A stretch of DNA of 64,000 nucleotides, from positions 8,884,981 through 8,948,980 of the forward strand of contig NC_031978.2 of assembly GCF_001858045.2 (NCBI RefSeq), read 5' to 3'. Shown one piece after another: positions 62,601 through 64,000 of the stretch; position 1 is the stretch's first letter; each line of letters begins with the position of its first letter. The stretch comes from Oreochromis niloticus (lineage: Eukaryota; Chordata; Actinopteri; Cichliformes; Cichlidae). The translations under genes and the position numbers were made by a program. The notes beneath the pieces are model-generated. The model did not search any database. It was not told the origin of the DNA and saw nothing but the letters and a program-made list of their open reading frames with translations.

Positions 62601-64000
62601 TGCATATGTCAGAGTAATTTTGGCTTTATTGCTACCTAGTCACACACACACTCACAACACATACACACATGAATGGGAGGCTAGGGTTCCTGTGTTCCTA
62701 GCAGACGGGGGAGTTGAACTTGTGACCCCTCCCTTGGGCGTGAGGCCCGGGGGGTTGCAGTATCACAAAGCTGATCCACTCCAGCCTGCCTGGCTTGGCT
62801 CGAGCACCGCCTGCCCACCCACTCCCACAGCTGGCACATAACACACAGCACTCACTGTACAGCTCAGTGCCTCACAGCAGCACTACATGAGCTCATGCTA
62901 TGATGCAGCGTTAAAGCACCGCTGTGAAAATCTCTGTCTGAAAATTTAATATGATCCACAAAATTAGAAAGTACATGAAAGATTTTTTTTAAAAGTATAT
63001 TTTTGAACAGAACAGGATGAACGGCATGAGAGGATCTCACTGAAAATATTTGTTAATTTTCAGATTAAATAAAGTAAAACATAATATAGTAGTATACACA
63101 AAAACTCTGCAATGTATTTTTAGATAATATTGTAGAGAAAGTGCTTTCAACAACAGAGGTGTTTATCACAGCCAATTTGATTTATAGTTTTATATATTCG
63201 ATCACAAAACGTAGAGAACAAAACTCAAAAATGAAATCAAGTGCATCACTTGCAAGCAGTATTGGTACAATAAATATAAGATAACTCTCTTTTTATTCAT
63301 CTGCTATAGATGATTATTAATGTTGATGCTAGTAAGCTTAATTTTATTGCACATGTGGTTTTTTAATGCTAAATATGAACAACTTGTGTTTCAATACAGC
63401 TCTTAATGCAGAAGCTGCCATGGTTCACAGGCCTCAGTTGAGTTTCCAATCAGTAGTGTCATTCACATACATACATACATACAGCTTAACATTTGACTAA
63501 GAATATTGAATTTAGCATAATAAATACAAATCATCTACAGTTTAAATGAGCCCGGACTCAGAGGTTTACTTACATATGGAATATTGCCACATTGCACCAT
63601 TTATTTATTTTTTACAAATTCAAAAGAGTTTACACAAAGCTCAATATTACAAAGTGAGATTGAAAATGTAATTTTCACATGTTTATTTATACTATCTTGG
63701 AAGTCTGATTTTGAATAATGACACAACATGAATTAGCTTTATTATTTGTCATCGCAAACTTCCAAGAGTTTTAATATTCATTATTGTGCAACTCAATCAA
63801 CATATTTAATGCAGAAAGTTTAGGGCAAAACGACAAGAAAGATTCAAACTTATCAGTATTTCTGTCATTTTAATTTGATGGAAAAATGTAGCAGTACAAG
63901 TTATTTCTGTAATAAATTTGACGAGCTGAATTATATATATCATTAAAATATACATTATTAAAATTTATAAAAACTCTCCGATTCAAATACTTCAGACTGC
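59689..64000. other. Noncoding stretch, no gene seen
   Basis: No frame here looks coding. A 10-bp inverted repeat (actgaggtgt / acacctcagt) flanks 60336-60368. The block at about 61000-61290 is repeat-free and motif-rich, a candidate conserved noncoding element. A GC-richer block at 62690-62830 was considered and left unassigned. An (ACAT)n tract is at 63465-63483. The last kilobase is AT-rich. Confidence 0.5.
63465..63483. repeat. (ACAT)n microsatellite
   Basis: About five tandem copies of the tetranucleotide acat. Confidence 0.9.

Noticed and set aside
62690..62830. GC-rich block with gttgaacttgtgacccct as a possible tRNA-derived sequence
   Set aside because: The B-box-like word lacks an A box at the right distance and no cloverleaf can be folded.
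1..64000. CRISPR arrays, operons, Shine-Dalgarno sites, prophage or bacterial insertion sequences
   Set aside because: No regularly spaced repeats, gene packing or bacterial signals are present; the DNA is vertebrate in character.

Overview
The window looks like vertebrate, most probably percomorph teleost, nuclear DNA. It is AT-rich, has no bacterial-style gene packing, is full of (CA)n microsatellites, and carries decayed copies of element families that I recognise from fish genomes: an L2/Maui-type LINE, an RTE-type LINE, a Tc1-like transposon, a tRNA-derived SINE and several non-autonomous hAT-like elements. All family names rest on remembered sequence similarity; nothing was searched.

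Almost nothing is protein-coding. Apart from transposon-derived frames, the open frames are short, contain microsatellite translations or are close to chance length. One segment (32878-33090) has the form of a 3'-terminal exon: polypyrimidine tract, AG acceptor, 70 in-frame codons and a stop. I cannot name its gene. A second, weaker exon-like frame lies on the minus strand near 35.1-35.5 kb. The window is best read as a gene desert or a very large intron, possibly at the edge of a gene. Several blocks with homeodomain-like and other motif-rich sequence look like conserved noncoding elements, but that needs an alignment.

Layout: 0-10 kb, plain AT-rich DNA with microsatellites. 10.5-11.0 kb, 3' end of a broken L2/Maui LINE. 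11-19 kb, featureless. 19.0-20.2 kb, a hAT-like remnant, a perfect 18-bp hairpin and a SINE. 20-26 kb, noncoding. 26.1-26.9 kb, a hAT-like element with another apparently nested in it. 27.7-28.4 kb, first copy of a ~650-bp dispersed repeat (second copy at 59.0-59.7 kb). 32.4-32.6 kb, a small terminal-inverted-repeat element; 32.9-33.1 kb, the candidate exon. 33-41.9 kb, noncoding with a long purine-rich tract at 38.1-39.4 kb. 41.98-42.72 kb, a young 5'-truncated RTE insertion with an intact 244-codon frame and perfect 18-bp target-site duplication. 42.95-44.08 kb, an older RTE LINE on the opposite strand. 48.9-49.5 kb, a Tc1 remnant. 54.4-55.0 kb, another dispersed repeat. The remainder is noncoding.

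The strongest observation is the young RTE insertion. Its protein resembles RTE reverse transcriptases of parasitic nematodes (from memory) more than the ordinary fish RTE lying decayed 225 bp away. This raises horizontal transfer as a testable idea. No pathway, operon or new enzymatic system is visible.
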